This document shows positions 44,187 through 52,832 of a stretch of DNA of 64,000 nucleotides, one piece after another; position 1 is the first letter of the stretch, and every line of letters begins with the position of its first letter. The notes below the pieces were generated by a model, which ran no database searches, was not told the origin of the DNA, and saw nothing but the letters and a program-made list of their open reading frames with translations. The position numbers were made by a program, and so were the translations under genes. Source of the DNA: CAZLFA01 sp964558665 (GTDB taxonomy: Bacteria > Desulfobacterota > Syntrophia > Syntrophales > PHBD01); assembly GCA_964558665.1 (NCBI GenBank), contig CAZLFA010000001.1:1-64000 (forward strand). The letters are read 5' to 3'.

Positions 44187-44235
44187 ACAAAATTGACCAA
44201 AACTGATATACCCATGATTAAAAATACAAAATTGT
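44187..44235. promoter_or_regulatory. ACAAAATTGT-type sites between the activator and the PPDK-N gene
   Basis: A full TACAAAATTGTA lies with its core at 44226-44235, and a 9-of-10 copy (ACAAAATTGA) at 44187-44196. Relative to the possible activator-gene start at 44131 they are near -100 and -60. Relative to the rightward promoter the full site is near -53. They may serve autoregulation, the divergent gene, or both. Confidence 0.5.
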
Positions 44236-44246
44236 AAAAATAGTTA

Positions 44247-44276
44247 TTGAGAGGGTTTGACTGGTTTTGGTATAAA
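44247..44276 (+). promoter_or_regulatory. sigma-70-type promoter of the PPDK-N gene
   Basis: TTGAGA at 44247-44252 and TATAAA at 44271-44276 are separated by 18 bases, about 27 bases before the ATG at 44304. Confidence 0.45.
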
Positions 44277-44303
44277 AATTGAAATGTTTGAGAGAAACTC
44301 TAG

Positions 44304-46907
44304 ATGAAAGGCAGGAGCATGGTATCCTTCTCACGTGTAAGTACAGGCATCCGGGAACTGGATGAAGTAATTAATTATCTGCAGACTGGCGATAATGTTG
44401 TTCTCCAGGTTGACGGTATTGCAGACTATAAGAAGTTTATTCACCCTTTTGTTGACAAAGCCCTGGAACAAAATGAGCGGGTTGTTTATATGCGGTTTGC
44501 CCGTCATGAACCTCTGCTTGAGCCGACAGGAAAAATTACGATCTACAAACTCAATGCTGACAGCGGTTTTGAGTCGTTCTCCACACAGGTTCATAATATT
44601 GTAAGACAGGAAGGACGGGATGTGTTTTATGTTTTTGATTGTCTTTCCGATCTCCTGCTGGCATGGGCGACAGATTTGATGATCGGCAACTTTTTTGTCA
44701 TAACCTGTCCATACCTTTTTGAACTGAATACGGTGGCCTATTTCGCCTTGCTTAGAGGCCGGCACTCTTTCAAAACGGTTGCCCGAATCAGGGAAACGAC
44801 CCAGGTGCTGATGGATATATACAATTACAACGATAAGATTTGCGTTCATCCGCTGAAAGCCTGGCATAGATACTCACCCACAATGTTCCTGCCTCATATA
44901 TGGGAAGGCAACAGGTTCACGCCCGTAATGAGCAGCGTAGATGCGTCAAATCTCTTTTCGTTTCTGTCGGATAGAAGTTCTATAAGCGCGGAGAGAAAAT
45001 TAGATTATTGGGATAGAATTTTTCTTGAAGCGCAGGAACTGCTCAATGATCCCCATGAAGAAGTAAAACGCAAAGCCATGGTGGATCAACTGTCCAGAGT
45101 GCTGATCGGCAGGGAAAAAAGGATGCTTTCTCTTGCCAAGGACTATTTTGATTTACAGGATCTGCTCGACATAAAAGATCGGCTCATCGGAACAGGTTTT
45201 ATCGGAGGCAAGTCTCTGGGCATGCTTCTGGCCAGGAATATCCTTCGCAGCGACCAAACATTTGACTGGCAGGCGCATCTTGAACGGCATGATTCATTTT
45301 TTATCGGCTCCGATGTTTTCTATTCCTATATCGTGCAAAACGGCTGGTGGAAGATGCTCATGGTGCAGAAGACCAAGGAGGGATATTTTGAAGTAGCAAG
45401 GGAATTAAAAGACAGGATGTTGCAGGGGGCCTTCCCCGTAGAAGTAAAAGAACAATTTCAAATGATGCTGGAATATTTTGGTCAGTCGCCGATCATTGTC
45501 AGGTCGAGCAGCCTGCTTGAGGATGCCTTCGGCAACGCCTTTGCAGGAAAGTATGAAAGCTTTTTCTGTGCCAATCAAGGCACTCCGGAGCAGCGCTATG
45601 ACAATTTTGAGGAAGCGGTGCGCCGGATTTTCTCCAGCACGTTGAATGAGGATGCGCTTACTTATCGCCTTCAGCGGGGCCTGGACGAACAGGATGAGCA
45701 GATGGCTCTGCTTGTGCAGCGTGTATCGGGTTCTTATAGGAGGCACTATTTCTTTCCGGAGATGGCCGGCGTGGGACTTTCTTGCAATACTTTTGTCTGG
45801 AAGGAGGGAATGGACCCCAAGGCAGGAATGCTGCGGCTGGTTTTCGGGCTGGGTACGCGAGCTGTCAACCGTGTAGAGAACGACTATCCGCGCATTGTCG
45901 CTCTTGACGCCCCTCTGGTAAAAGCCCATTCGGGGATAAACGATGCACGCCGCTTTTCTCAGCATGAAGTGGACATGTTGAATCTTCAGGAAGACCGTTT
46001 TCAATCTCTCGCTCTGGCTGAGGTTGTCAATGAAGGACTTGATGCCCGTTTTGATCTTATGGGAATCAGAGACACAGAAACATCGGACATGCTGAGGTCG
46101 TCAGGTCATCCCCTGCACGATATATGGATACTTACTTTTGATGAATTGCTGGCAACGACAGATTTTCCGGAGATCATGTCACGGATGCTCAAGAGGCTGG
46201 AAGATATATATAAATACCCGGTTGATATTGAATTTACAGCTAATTTCAATGCCGAGGATAAAATGCAGATTAACCTTCTGCAGTGTCGCCCCTTCCAGAC
46301 AAAAGGTCAGAATATTCGGGTAAATATACCGGATAAGATCAAGAAGGAAAAGATCCTGCTGCAGCAAAAGGGCAATTTTATGGGAGGCAGTGTATCTCTG
46401 CCGATTTCACGAATTATCTTCATAGATCCTAAAGGTTATACAAAGTTGTCACTTTCGGAAAAATACGATATAGCCAGAATCGTCGGCCGACTTAATAAAC
46501 TGATTGGAAACAGGGAAGATATGCCGACGCTTTTGCTCGGGCCGGGACGCTGGGGCACAACGACACCGGCGATGGGTGTACCGGTGAGCTTTTCCGAGAT
46601 TAACAATATTGCCGGAATTGCTGAAATTGCCTACCGGGACGGAAGTCTGATCCCGGATCTGTCATTCGGGACTCATTTTTTCCAGGATCTGGTAGAGATG
46701 GATATTTTCTATCTTGCCATATATCCCGAAAAGGAAGACGTTTTCTTCAATGCGGCCTGGATGGATTCCCTGCCTAATAAATTGTCCTATCTGTCGGAAA
46801 GAGACGGCCATTATGCGGACACGGTGCGTGTTTTGGATGTGGAAGGGAAAGGACTGCGGCTTCTATCCGATATGGTTAAACAACAGGTGATCTGTTTCAC
46901 TCAATAA
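44304..46907 (+). CDS. orphan PEP/pyruvate-binding (PPDK-N) protein with a KaiC-like N-terminal region
   Basis: It has 867 residues. The first 250 resemble a RecA/KaiC fold (STGIRELDEVINYLQTGDNV, then VFDCLSDLL in Walker B position), but no Walker A GxxxxGK is present, so this part is probably not an ATPase. Residues from about 290 form the ATP-grasp nucleotide domain of PPDK/PEP synthase (GGKSLGML; RSSSLLEDAFGNAFAGKYES). The catalytic-His swivelling domain and the PEP-binding barrel are both missing, so it cannot be a normal PEP synthase. It starts between ACAAAATTGT sites and ends at a strong terminator. A phosphotransfer or signalling role is possible but unproven. ATG at 44304 is used; 44319 is an alternative. 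Confidence 0.75.
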   Translation: MKGRSMVSFSRVSTGIRELDEVINYLQTGDNVVLQVDGIADYKKFIHPFVDKALEQNERVVYMRFARHEPLLEPTGKITIYKLNADSGFESFSTQVHNIVRQEGRDVFYVFDCLSDLLLAWATDLMIGNFFVITCPYLFELNTVAYFALLRGRHSFKTVARIRETTQVLMDIYNYNDKICVHPLKAWHRYSPTMFLPHIWEGNRFTPVMSSVDASNLFSFLSDRSSISAERKLDYWDRIFLEAQELLNDPHEEVKRKAMVDQLSRVLIGREKRMLSLAKDYFDLQDLLDIKDRLIGTGFIGGKSLGMLLARNILRSDQTFDWQAHLERHDSFFIGSDVFYSYIVQNGWWKMLMVQKTKEGYFEVARELKDRMLQGAFPVEVKEQFQMMLEYFGQSPIIVRSSSLLEDAFGNAFAGKYESFFCANQGTPEQRYDNFEEAVRRIFSSTLNEDALTYRLQRGLDEQDEQMALLVQRVSGSYRRHYFFPEMAGVGLSCNTFVWKEGMDPKAGMLRLVFGLGTRAVNRVENDYPRIVALDAPLVKAHSGINDARRFSQHEVDMLNLQEDRFQSLALAEVVNEGLDARFDLMGIRDTETSDMLRSSGHPLHDIWILTFDELLATTDFPEIMSRMLKRLEDIYKYPVDIEFTANFNAEDKMQINLLQCRPFQTKGQNIRVNIPDKIKKEKILLQQKGNFMGGSVSLPISRIIFIDPKGYTKLSLSEKYDIARIVGRLNKLIGNREDMPTLLLGPGRWGTTTPAMGVPVSFSEINNIAGIAEIAYRDGSLIPDLSFGTHFFQDLVEMDIFYLAIYPEKEDVFFNAAWMDSLPNKLSYLSERDGHYADTVRVLDVEGKGLRLLSDMVKQQVICFTQ

Positions 46908-46913
46908 ACAAAA

Positions 46914-46953
46914 CAGCCGCAGGAAATAATCGCTGCGGCTGCTTTATTTTTTG
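46914..46953. terminator. bidirectional intrinsic terminator
   Basis: CAGCCGCAG (46914-46922) and CTGCGGCTG (46933-46941) form a perfect nine-pair stem, followed by CTTTATTTTTTG on + and preceded by an A-rich run. It ends the PPDK-N gene and, on the other strand, gdhA. Confidence 0.85.
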
Positions 46954-46968
46954 ATTAATGCTGTTTTT

Positions 46969-48324
46969 TTAAACAACGCCGTAAGCAAGCATAGCCCTGG
47001 CAACTTTTGTGAATCCGGCAATGTTGGCTCCCGTTACATAATCGCCTTTCTTGCCGTATGCTTCGGCTGTCTCCACGCATGCCTTGTGGATGCTTTTCAT
47101 GATGATCAGCAGTCTGTTGTCAACTTCTTCTCTTGTCCAGGATAGTTTAAGACTGTTCTGGCTCATCTCCAGTCCCGATGTGGCGACGCCTCCTGCATTC
47201 GCTGCTTTGCCGGGACCATAAAGAATATTATTTTCCTGGAAAATCTTGACAGCATCCGGCGTGGAAGGCATGTTTGCACCCTCGGCTACGCAGACGCAGC
47301 CGTTCTTCACAAGCGCGGCGGCGTGTGAAGCATCCAGTTCATTTTGTGTGGCGCAGGGCAGAGCGATGTCTATTTTGAGACCCTGGTCGCGAATTACATC
47401 CCACACGTTTGATCCCTCGACGCAGACGGTCTTGTATTTGTCCGCGTACTCTTTGATACGTCCTCGCTTCACATTTTTCAATTCCATTACATAACAGCAT
47501 TTCTTGTCGTCGATGCCTTTTTCATCGATTATGGTAGCTGAAGAATCGCACATGGAAATAACTTTACCGCCGAGCTGATTGACTTTTTCAACTGCATACT
47601 GGGCTACATTGCCCGAACCGCTTATGGCAACAACCTTGCCCTTGAAGTCAAGGCCGCGTGTGGCCAGCATTTCTGCCGCAAAGTACGTCGTTCCATATCC
47701 GGTAGCCTCCGGCCGGATCAGGCTTCCGCCGTATTCAAGCGCCTTGCCGGTAAGGACGCCGGTGTGTTCATTGCGGATCTTCTTGTAATAGCCGAAAAGG
47801 TAGCCGATCTCCCTGCCGCCGACTCCGATATCACCCGCCGGTACGTCTGTTTCCGCACCTATGTAACGGTACATTTCCCGCATGAAGGACTGGCAGAAGC
47901 GCATGACATCAGCATCCGATTTGCCTTTGGGATCGAAGTCCGACCCGCCCTTGCCGCCGCCCATTGGCAGCGTGGTAAGAGAGTTTTTGAAGATCTGTTC
48001 GAACCCCAGGAATTTAATTATTCCCAGATTCACTGAAGGATGAAAACGCAGACCGCCTTTGAAGGGCCCGATGGCATTGTTGAACTGAACACGGAAGCCC
48101 CTGTTGACATGAACTTTGCCCTTGTCATCAGTCCAGGGAACGCGGAACATCATCGTTCTTTCAGGCTCTACGATTCTCTCATAGATGTTGGCCTTTACGA
48201 ATTCGGGATGCTTTTTGGCCGTTGGCTCCAGAGTTTCCATAACCTCTTCAACTGCCTGGTGAAACTCTGGTTGATCAGGATCGATCTTTTTTACTTTTGC
48301 GATAACATCTTTAATGGCTGACAT
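46969..48324 (-). CDS. gdhA: glutamate dehydrogenase, probably NADP-specific
   Basis: It interconverts 2-oxoglutarate plus ammonia with glutamate. Its 451 residues match the hexameric NADP-type class (GdhA). The catalytic region has LPMGGGKGG and PAGDIGVGGREIG, and the nucleotide site has SGSGNVAQYA followed by CDSSATI, resembling E. coli GdhA. AAAGGAGG precedes the ATG. It lies 65 bases downstream of nrpR on the same strand and provides a low-cost ammonia-assimilation route alongside the GS-GOGAT genes. Coenzyme preference is inferred from family resemblance. Confidence 0.93.
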   Translation of the reverse strand: MSAIKDVIAKVKKIDPDQPEFHQAVEEVMETLEPTAKKHPEFVKANIYERIVEPERTMMFRVPWTDDKGKVHVNRGFRVQFNNAIGPFKGGLRFHPSVNLGIIKFLGFEQIFKNSLTTLPMGGGKGGSDFDPKGKSDADVMRFCQSFMREMYRYIGAETDVPAGDIGVGGREIGYLFGYYKKIRNEHTGVLTGKALEYGGSLIRPEATGYGTTYFAAEMLATRGLDFKGKVVAISGSGNVAQYAVEKVNQLGGKVISMCDSSATIIDEKGIDDKKCCYVMELKNVKRGRIKEYADKYKTVCVEGSNVWDVIRDQGLKIDIALPCATQNELDASHAAALVKNGCVCVAEGANMPSTPDAVKIFQENNILYGPGKAANAGGVATSGLEMSQNSLKLSWTREEVDNRLLIIMKSIHKACVETAEAYGKKGDYVTGANIAGFTKVARAMLAYGVV

Positions 48325-48389
48325 AAAAAACCTCCTTTATCTTGATTGGTAGTGTTATAAATACAAATCTGAGCACTGCTTGTCAGCAG

Positions 48390-49436
48390 CTATTTGCTGA
48401 ATCTCCTTTTCCCCTTGTGCTGCTTAAGGATTTGATCAAACGGCATGAACTCGCCGTACTCCATCACAGTGGACATGGCACGATTGTCAACTTCGAGGCC
48501 GGCTTCTAAAACGCTTGCGGCTGGATTAAGGCCGCCGAGAAGAATTATGCCTACCCGGTTTATCTCAACAGGAGTCTGGCATATAGACTCGCTTGTTTCT
48601 CCAGTTGCCAGCACCCCTTCTATGCCCGCGTGTGTCAGGTCCGCAATCAGTTCTTCCGTGAGCGGGCGGCAAAGGGCTGGAATCTCTCTGAAGTTGGCCA
48701 GAAGCATTCCTTCTCCCTTTTCCAGTATATTGCGGATGGACGTCATCTTTCCCCTTATGAAAACCTCGGAAGGATCCAGAGATGAACCGGAATAGTAGAT
48801 CAATTCGACAAAGCGCAAAGGGCGGCGGTTTTTGATTTGCAGTATGCCGCCGAATTTGGAATCCATCGGAATGCCGTTCTTAAGGAGCACTCCGTTGACT
48901 ACAAGGCTGCAGACAGTTGCAAGCCCTGTTTTTCCTTCCGGTATGAGTATCTCTCCCAGGCGCTGACCCGGACCTGCGACCGCCACTCGCCGGCTGACGG
49001 TATAGCCCTCTTCAAATACGGGAGCCATAACATTCAGCGCTTCTGCAAACTTATCCTCGGGCACAAGAGAGATGTTTACGGGAAGAAGACCCCTGCCCGT
49101 TTTAGTATTGAAGGTTGTCTGGAATGCCAGTATTTCTATACGGGATATCGCCAGCCCTACTTTGTCGCGGACACGGGCCATGCTGACTTCGTCAATGCCC
49201 TTGTCGGTGACGATACGGCCGTCACGTTTGCCGATAAGTTGCGTAAGGCCTCTTTCATCCATAAGTTTGAGATGATAACGAACCGCCCGTTCGCTGGTTA
49301 TGATGCCTTTCTCCTGCATTTGGCGGGCAATAAGGCGTGAACCGACAGGTCTTCCGGTATCATTGAGGATGCGCAGTATCATCAATGTCTTGCGCTCTAT
49401 ATCGGCTGGGTTGTTGAAGAGAGAAACCATAGGCAA
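48390..49436 (-). CDS. nrpR: NrpR-type nitrogen regulator (winged helix + DUF128/NRD)
   Basis: This 348-residue protein has an N-terminal winged-helix DNA-binding domain (about 12-80, TSERAVRYHLKLMDERGL). One NrpR regulatory domain follows (about 85-340, with GLLPVNISLVPEDKF, the FGGILQI segment and IEGVLATGE). NrpR is best known from methanogens, where it represses nif and glutamine synthetase genes and is released by 2-oxoglutarate. The start is TTG at 49436 with AAAGGA 7 bases upstream; ATG 49430 is an alternative. It is next to gdhA and near glnA/glt, so a nitrogen role is likely. The bacterial targets are unproven. Confidence 0.85.
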   Translation of the reverse strand: MPMVSLFNNPADIERKTLMILRILNDTGRPVGSRLIARQMQEKGIITSERAVRYHLKLMDERGLTQLIGKRDGRIVTDKGIDEVSMARVRDKVGLAISRIEILAFQTTFNTKTGRGLLPVNISLVPEDKFAEALNVMAPVFEEGYTVSRRVAVAGPGQRLGEILIPEGKTGLATVCSLVVNGVLLKNGIPMDSKFGGILQIKNRRPLRFVELIYYSGSSLDPSEVFIRGKMTSIRNILEKGEGMLLANFREIPALCRPLTEELIADLTHAGIEGVLATGETSESICQTPVEINRVGIILLGGLNPAASVLEAGLEVDNRAMSTVMEYGEFMPFDQILKQHKGKRRFSK

Positions 49437-49456
49437 TCGGCCATCCTTTGCCGATG

Positions 49457-49486
49457 CTCATACACGCAAAGAAACACCCTTGTCAA
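49457..49486 (-). promoter_or_regulatory. sigma-70-type promoter of nrpR
   Basis: On the minus strand TTGACA (49486-49481) and TATGAG (49462-49457) are separated by 18 bases, about 21 bases before the TTG start. Inverted repeats touch the -35 element from upstream. Confidence 0.55.
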
Positions 49487-49520
49487 TACATATTTGTTGT
49501 CCGATTAATACATAAATGTA
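49487..49520. promoter_or_regulatory. inverted repeats upstream of nrpR, candidate operator
   Basis: TACATAAATGTA (49509-49520) is TACAT and ATGTA around AA. A degenerate copy TACATATTTGT starts at 49487, 22 bases away (two helical turns) and abutting the -35 hexamer. The layout suits autoregulation by NrpR or another dimeric regulator. It does not match the GGAA-N6-TTCC operator known from methanogens. Confidence 0.45.
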
Positions 49521-49569
49521 CTTTCAGTATTGTGGAAGATTGTTGGTGTGAATATGTCGGTTAATCTGA

Positions 49570-50400
49570 TTAACGATGCAGAAGTACTGGAATTGTTGTT
49601 TTTCTTATTACATAGTTGGTTGTGCTTCCCAATAGAAGTTCCCTGAGTCTGTTGTGCCCATAGGCCCCCATGACCATAAGTTCCACGGAGCCTTCTTTAA
49701 TGAAGCGGATAATGGCGCGGTCTTCATCGCCGGCAAGAATTACCGTATCACTGTCCAGCGAGTATGGATCAAGGATAGCCTCGGTTTTTTTTATAAGTTT
49801 CGCCCCCAAAGACTGGTCATCAGTTATGATAAGAATTGACAAAGGCCAGGCGGCGGTTTGTGAAAGCTCAGCCGCCATCTTCAGTGCATTGTCGGCCGGA
49901 GGGCTGCCGTCATAAGCGATGGCCATGCTCTCAATTTCTTTGAATGCCGCAGGAGTTACGATGACAGGTTTGCCTGATTTGCGTATTACAGCTTCGGCAG
50001 TAGTTCCTATGCCCCCAAGATGCAGGTGTTCTCCTCTTTGGGCAAGGAGGATCAGGTCTGTTTTCCTGCCTTCTTCTATGATGGATTCGTCAATAATGCC
50101 TACAACCTTTTGGGTTTCATTACGTACTTCCCGGGTGTTGCAACGATCCGCAAATGCTTTCAGGATGTTTTCCGCCTTCAGTGCCAGGCCGGTCTCATCA
50201 ACCGGTACAAATTCCTGACAGGGAGGAATTCCAATGGCTCCGGATATGTCGCAAACTACCGGGGGCTGCATCAATCTGATATCGACGACGTTGAGACCAA
50301 TCAGCATACTGTCCAGCTTCTTTGCAATATATATTGCATATTCCAAAGCGATATTGGAGTAACCCGATCCGTCGGTCGGAACCAGTATACGTTCGATCAT
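49570..50400 (-). CDS. tandem universal stress protein
   Basis: This 276-residue protein has two Usp (Rossmann-like) domains, about 1-145 and 150-276. The second ends with GAYGHNRLRELLLGSTT, the G-2x-G-9x-G-S/T signature of ATP-binding Usp proteins. The first has a partly altered version (LAQRGEHLHLGGIGTTAEAV), so only the second may bind ATP. Its ATG overlaps the stop of the upstream MORN-variant gene (ATGA), implying coupling. The function is general and its trigger unknown. Confidence 0.88.
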   Translation of the reverse strand: MIERILVPTDGSGYSNIALEYAIYIAKKLDSMLIGLNVVDIRLMQPPVVCDISGAIGIPPCQEFVPVDETGLALKAENILKAFADRCNTREVRNETQKVVGIIDESIIEEGRKTDLILLAQRGEHLHLGGIGTTAEAVIRKSGKPVIVTPAAFKEIESMAIAYDGSPPADNALKMAAELSQTAAWPLSILIITDDQSLGAKLIKKTEAILDPYSLDSDTVILAGDEDRAIIRFIKEGSVELMVMGAYGHNRLRELLLGSTTNYVIRKTTIPVLLHR

Positions 50401-51092
50401 GGCATATCCTTGCCGTTTTTCTCAAAACTTGAAAGATTCTTTAAAAGATCGTCAATCCGTTTTTCCTTTTCCTCGAGATCTTCGCCGGATTCGTAAGGCA
50501 GCTCATTGCTGTCCGTCCCGGTAGTTGTCAGTTCCTGGCCTTTTTCGTCGAAGGCCTGAAACTTCCCTACGAGTTTGCCGTTGCGGTATGTGGCTTTTTC
50601 TTTGACAACACCTGTTTTATAGTAGGCTATGTACTCTCCTTCGCGCTTGTCGTTTACGAAAGATCCCTTTTCTTTCAGCCGGCCGTTTTTATAATAAGCG
50701 ATGTATGGCCCCTCGAATTTGCCTTCACGAAAATTCTCTTCGTCTTTGAGATGTCCGCTGCGGAAAAAAATCCGATAAACCCCTTCCAACTTACCATCTT
50801 TGTAAAACTCACTCTCCCGGATCTGGCCATCTTCATAGTAACTGGTGTACTCTCCTTCCAGTTTGTCATTCTTGAAATTGCCCTTTTCCCTTAGCTGCCC
50901 GTCTCTGTAGAATGATTCCGCCTCTCCTTCTTTTTTGCCATTGCGGAAAAAGAGCTTTGCCATTACCTGACCGTTATTGAAGTAGGAAAAATACTCTCCA
51001 TCCAATACTTTGTCGCGATAACGCCTTTTCTCACGAAGATGGCCATGTTCGTCATCGATGATTTCTTCACGTATTTCGTCGGATGCTGCCAT
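50397..51092 (-). CDS. MORN-variant repeat protein (YwqK-like)
   Basis: This 231-residue protein is built of about seven tandem 23-residue MORN-variant repeats (pattern G-x-Y/F-x-x-Y/F-Y/F-x-x-G-x-x-x-E-x-x-F/Y-x-x-G-K-x-E), at about residues 15-185, plus a charged tail. No signal peptide is seen. Such proteins are sometimes annotated as YwqK antitoxins, but no toxin lies beside it. The repeats usually form an elongated beta-sheet surface for protein or lipid contact. It is coupled to the Usp gene. Confidence 0.8.
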   Translation of the reverse strand: MAASDEIREEIIDDEHGHLREKRRYRDKVLDGEYFSYFNNGQVMAKLFFRNGKKEGEAESFYRDGQLREKGNFKNDKLEGEYTSYYEDGQIRESEFYKDGKLEGVYRIFFRSGHLKDEENFREGKFEGPYIAYYKNGRLKEKGSFVNDKREGEYIAYYKTGVVKEKATYRNGKLVGKFQAFDEKGQELTTTGTDSNELPYESGEDLEEKEKRIDDLLKNLSSFEKNGKDMP

Positions 51093-51270
51093 TCATGAGT
51101 CCTTTGTTGAACGAGGGGCTTCATAAAATATGAAACCGAAAATGAAAACAGCCCTGCACAGACTAAAGCGTCCCGGCTGCGCAGCTTTTTACTGGAGAGT
51201 CTATTAGGAATACGCAGCTCATCGTTCCGGAAACGCTCGATATCGATTATCCATCATTACTCTGTAAGCG

Positions 51271-51849
51271 CTAGAATACAAAAACTGCCGCGGCAATGAC
51301 GGTTGTGTAGCCGTGATGCTTGACAATGCTTGATTGGGTTATATTCCGGGTGCTGACGATCTTGCCGCTGATTTTGAATATTTCTTTTTTCTCATCCCAG
51401 CTTTCATCCACATTGAAATCGATACCCAGAGTTGATGCCAGCATAGCTGCGGCAAGATCTTCGGAATAATCGCCGGCCTGCCTTTCTGTCTGGCCGAAGG
51501 CGTGATGTTCGCTTATGTAACCGTAGGCCTTCTTGTCGGCAGGTATTGCGCATCCCACGGATGCTGCTAAAAGCCTGCGTGGTTCGTTGCTGCAGCAGCG
51601 GCTCATTACACAGAAAGTAATGGCGCCTGGCTTCAATTGCTGCAGGCCTTGCTGTTTCGATAAAACTTTGCATCCCGGGGGCAGAATGCTGGAAACCTGC
51701 ACCAGGTTGCATTTCTCTATACCGGCATCCCTTAGAGCCAATTCAAAAGAATGAAGCTCCTCACGATGGGTTCCTACTCCCTTTGTAAAGAAAATTCTAT
51801 TAGGGACATATGCATCAAATTTACTCTCTTGCCTTATTTGTGATGTCAT
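51271..51849 (-). CDS. pdaD: pyruvoyl-dependent arginine decarboxylase
   Basis: It decarboxylates arginine to agmatine. It has 192 residues from the ATG at 51849 (GGAGG 11 bases upstream; an ATG at 51867 has no ribosome site). The self-cleavage site is the Ser-Ser in VSSILPPGC, predicted between S53 and S54, which generates the pyruvoyl group. ITFCVMSR and SEHHAFGQT match the family. It starts 36 bases after agmatinase (speB) and is co-directional, so the pair turns arginine into putrescine. PdaD is mainly archaeal and is scattered in bacteria. Confidence 0.93.
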   Translation of the reverse strand: MTSQIRQESKFDAYVPNRIFFTKGVGTHREELHSFELALRDAGIEKCNLVQVSSILPPGCKVLSKQQGLQQLKPGAITFCVMSRCCSNEPRRLLAASVGCAIPADKKAYGYISEHHAFGQTERQAGDYSEDLAAAMLASTLGIDFNVDESWDEKKEIFKISGKIVSTRNITQSSIVKHHGYTTVIAAAVFVF

Positions 51850-51885
51850 TGTCGGTTTGTCCTCCATTATTGTGATATTCTTTTT

Positions 51886-52734
51886 TTAGATCGTCAAATA
51901 ACCCATGATTCTGTATATAAGTTTTGCGGTCAGGAAATCCGGGGCTACCAATCCCGGTATAGGGGCCAGCTCTACAACGTCAAAACCTCTTATTCGGCAC
52001 GAATTGCTGACGGCACGAATGATATCGGTAACATTTTTCCATGACAAACCGGCCGGTTCCGGGGTTCCTGTCGACGGCATATATGAAGGGTCCAGAACAT
52101 CTATATCAACAGAGATATAGACGTCTCCCTTAACTGTTTGGCATATATGTTTTACATAATCGTTGTCTTCAAGGAGCTTTCCAGCATAAAAGGTCTTTAC
52201 GCTTCCCTGTTCCATAAATTCGGCTTCCGCGGCGCTCAGACTTCTGATGCCCACTTGCACCAGAGGACACAACTCCGCTATGCGGCGTCCGACACAGGCA
52301 TGACTGTACGGAGTACCCTGATATTCATCCCGCAAATCTGCATGGGCGTCAAACTGTATAACTGTAATATCTTTATATTTATTCTTTACTGCCTGCACAG
52401 CCCCCAGAGAGATGCTGTGTTCTCCTCCCAAGACAACGGGAACCTTTCCCAGGGCGCAGATCCCGTCAATCCGCTGCCGGACTGCTTTGATCATTGCTTC
52501 CGGTCCACCGGCAATTGCTTCTACTGGATCCATCGTGTGGATCCCAGCCAGGAAAGTTTCTTTCCTCAACTCTTCGTCATACAGTTCCATATTGCCCGAT
52601 GCCTCAAGAATGGCCGCAGGACCTCTTCTGGAGCCGGACCGGTAGGTGGAAGTGAGATCGTAAGGAACAGGAACAACTACGAAAGTTGCCTTTTCTAAAG
52701 AAGTGTAATCTATCTCAAGCCCGCCGAAATTCAT
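51886..52734 (-). CDS. speB: agmatinase
   Basis: It hydrolyses agmatine to putrescine and urea using a di-manganese centre. It has 282 residues of the ureohydrolase family. Metal ligands are in GGEHSIS, FDAHADLRD and SVDIDVLDPSYMP. AGGA lies about 6 bases before the ATG. It precedes pdaD, giving the arginine decarboxylase route to polyamines. Family members include arginase and formimidoylglutamase, but pairing with PdaD makes agmatinase most likely. Confidence 0.92.
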   Translation of the reverse strand: MNFGGLEIDYTSLEKATFVVVPVPYDLTSTYRSGSRRGPAAILEASGNMELYDEELRKETFLAGIHTMDPVEAIAGGPEAMIKAVRQRIDGICALGKVPVVLGGEHSISLGAVQAVKNKYKDITVIQFDAHADLRDEYQGTPYSHACVGRRIAELCPLVQVGIRSLSAAEAEFMEQGSVKTFYAGKLLEDNDYVKHICQTVKGDVYISVDIDVLDPSYMPSTGTPEPAGLSWKNVTDIIRAVSNSCRIRGFDVVELAPIPGLVAPDFLTAKLIYRIMGYLTI

Positions 52735-52832
52735 GATTCATCCTTTTGTGTTCAAGGTTTGCCATTACCATACGTTATTGGATATGTCGAGAATTTCTGA
52801 AACGCCCCGTATTAAAATAAACCTCTGTGAAA

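Noticed and set aside
50397..51092. YwqK-type antitoxin in a toxin-antitoxin pair
   Set aside because: Neighbours are a Usp and, after 178 bases, an arginine decarboxylase. No toxin candidate is adjacent, so the name reflects repeat similarity only.
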